Of a stretch of 5,781 nt of DNA, positions 5,588 to 5,781 are shown piece by piece. Every line of letters begins with the position of its first letter. The first letter of the stretch is position 1. The translations under genes were made by a program, and so were the position numbers. The stretch covers positions 1 through 5,781 of the forward strand of contig JAKBFR010000140.1 of the NCBI GenBank assembly GCA_021837545.1. Reading direction: 5' to 3'. Source of the DNA: Bacillota bacterium. GTDB lineage: Bacteria > Bacillota_A > Clostridia > Clostridiales > Clostridiaceae. The notes under the pieces are model-generated. The model was not told the origin of the DNA. It was given only the letters and a program-made list of their open reading frames with translations, and did no database searches.

Positions 5588-5593
5588 CCCCTT
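5588..5593 (-). promoter_or_regulatory. Ribosome binding site of cheV
   Basis: The minus strand reads AAGGGG followed by 8 bases and then ATG (5577-5579), which supports the chosen start. Confidence 0.7.
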
Positions 5594-5661
5594 ACTTTAA
5601 ACTTTATTTTTTCGTTAAAATAACTAACTATTCTATAATTAAAATTAACTCTCTATTTACA

Positions 5662-5688
5662 TTATCGATAACATTCTTTATCCCTTTA
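5662..5688 (-). promoter_or_regulatory. Candidate sigma-D (motility) promoter of cheV
   Basis: On the minus strand TAAA (5685-5688) is followed after exactly 15 bases by ATCGATAA (5662-5669). The sigma-D/sigma-28 consensus in Firmicutes is TAAA, about 15 bases, then GCCGATAT or similar, so the -35 box, spacing and CGATA core match and the first two -10 bases do not. The -10 box lies in the palindrome TTATCGATAA. Control of cheV by sigma-D is known in Bacillus subtilis, which makes this more credible. Transcription would start near 5655, about 75 bases before the ATG. Confidence 0.42.
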
Positions 5689-5697
5689 TTATTATAT

Positions 5698-5727
5698 ATT
5701 ATATCATTTGTCTACATTTAATTGTAA
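5698..5727 (-). promoter_or_regulatory. Candidate extended -10 sigma-A promoter of cheV
   Basis: On the minus strand TGATATAAT gives a perfect TATAAT (5698-5703) with the extended TG element. A poor -35 match, TTACAA (5722-5727), lies 18 bases upstream. Transcription would start near 5691, leaving a leader of about 110 bases that includes the sigma-D-like site. The rest of the 202 bases upstream of cheV shows no gene. Confidence 0.45.
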
Positions 5728-5781
5728 TTTTTGCATAATTAATTTTTAGTAATTACTGAAAAGCTTCATCATTTTCTATTG

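Noticed and set aside
5743..5762. 20-base near-perfect palindrome TTTTTAGTAATTACTGAAAA
   Set aside because: It is almost entirely A and T, has no U tract in either direction that would make it a terminator, and is distant from the cheV start; chance is likely.
5753..5781. Possible C-terminal tail of an upstream minus-strand gene (eight codons reading IENDEAFQ, then TAA)
   Set aside because: Too short to distinguish from a random open stretch, and no terminator follows it; sequence to the right of the window would decide.

Overview
The window is a low-GC, AT-rich stretch whose codon use, strong AGGAGG-like ribosome binding sites and protein families point to a Firmicute of the class Clostridia, most likely a Clostridium in the strict sense. 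This is inference from composition and gene content; no marker gene fixes the species. All five recognisable genes lie on the minus strand. They are separated by 230 to 430 bases, and most gaps hold a terminator-like hairpin and a candidate promoter, so they look like individually transcribed genes rather than one operon.

In the direction of transcription (right to left) the genes are as follows. At 4677-5579 is a CheV-type chemotaxis coupling protein (CheW domain plus receiver domain). At 3011-4249 is an exported L,D-transpeptidase with peptidoglycan-binding-like regions and a catalytic SHGCVN motif. At 1559-2755 is a response regulator with a receiver domain and an HDOD output domain. At 327-1211 is a polytopic membrane protein of the PF06541 / COG4905 type (named 'putative ABC-transporter type IV', function unknown), starting at TTG. 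At 1-92 is the first 30 codons of a probable PLP-dependent aminotransferase of the class V type, cut by the window edge.

The non-coding parts carry much of the interest. Upstream of cheV there are a candidate sigma-D (motility) promoter and a separate extended -10 sigma-A type promoter. The 427-base gap before the L,D-transpeptidase gene holds the cheV terminator, a 12-bp perfect palindrome, a terminator-shaped hairpin that points along the plus strand although no plus-strand gene exists, a good TATAAT promoter, and two long inverted repeats in the predicted leader, one ending 8 bases before the Shine-Dalgarno site. The aminotransferase gene is preceded by a 7-bp-arm inverted repeat whose AAATTGTACG half recurs in inverted orientation next to the start codon.

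The genes share a loose theme of cell-surface remodelling and signalling (chemotaxis, a phosphorylation-controlled HDOD regulator, cell-wall cross-linking), but the sequence does not show that they work together. I see no mobile element, CRISPR array, tRNA, rRNA, or clear new multi-gene system. The regulatory structures around the L,D-transpeptidase gene are the most promising material for follow-up.
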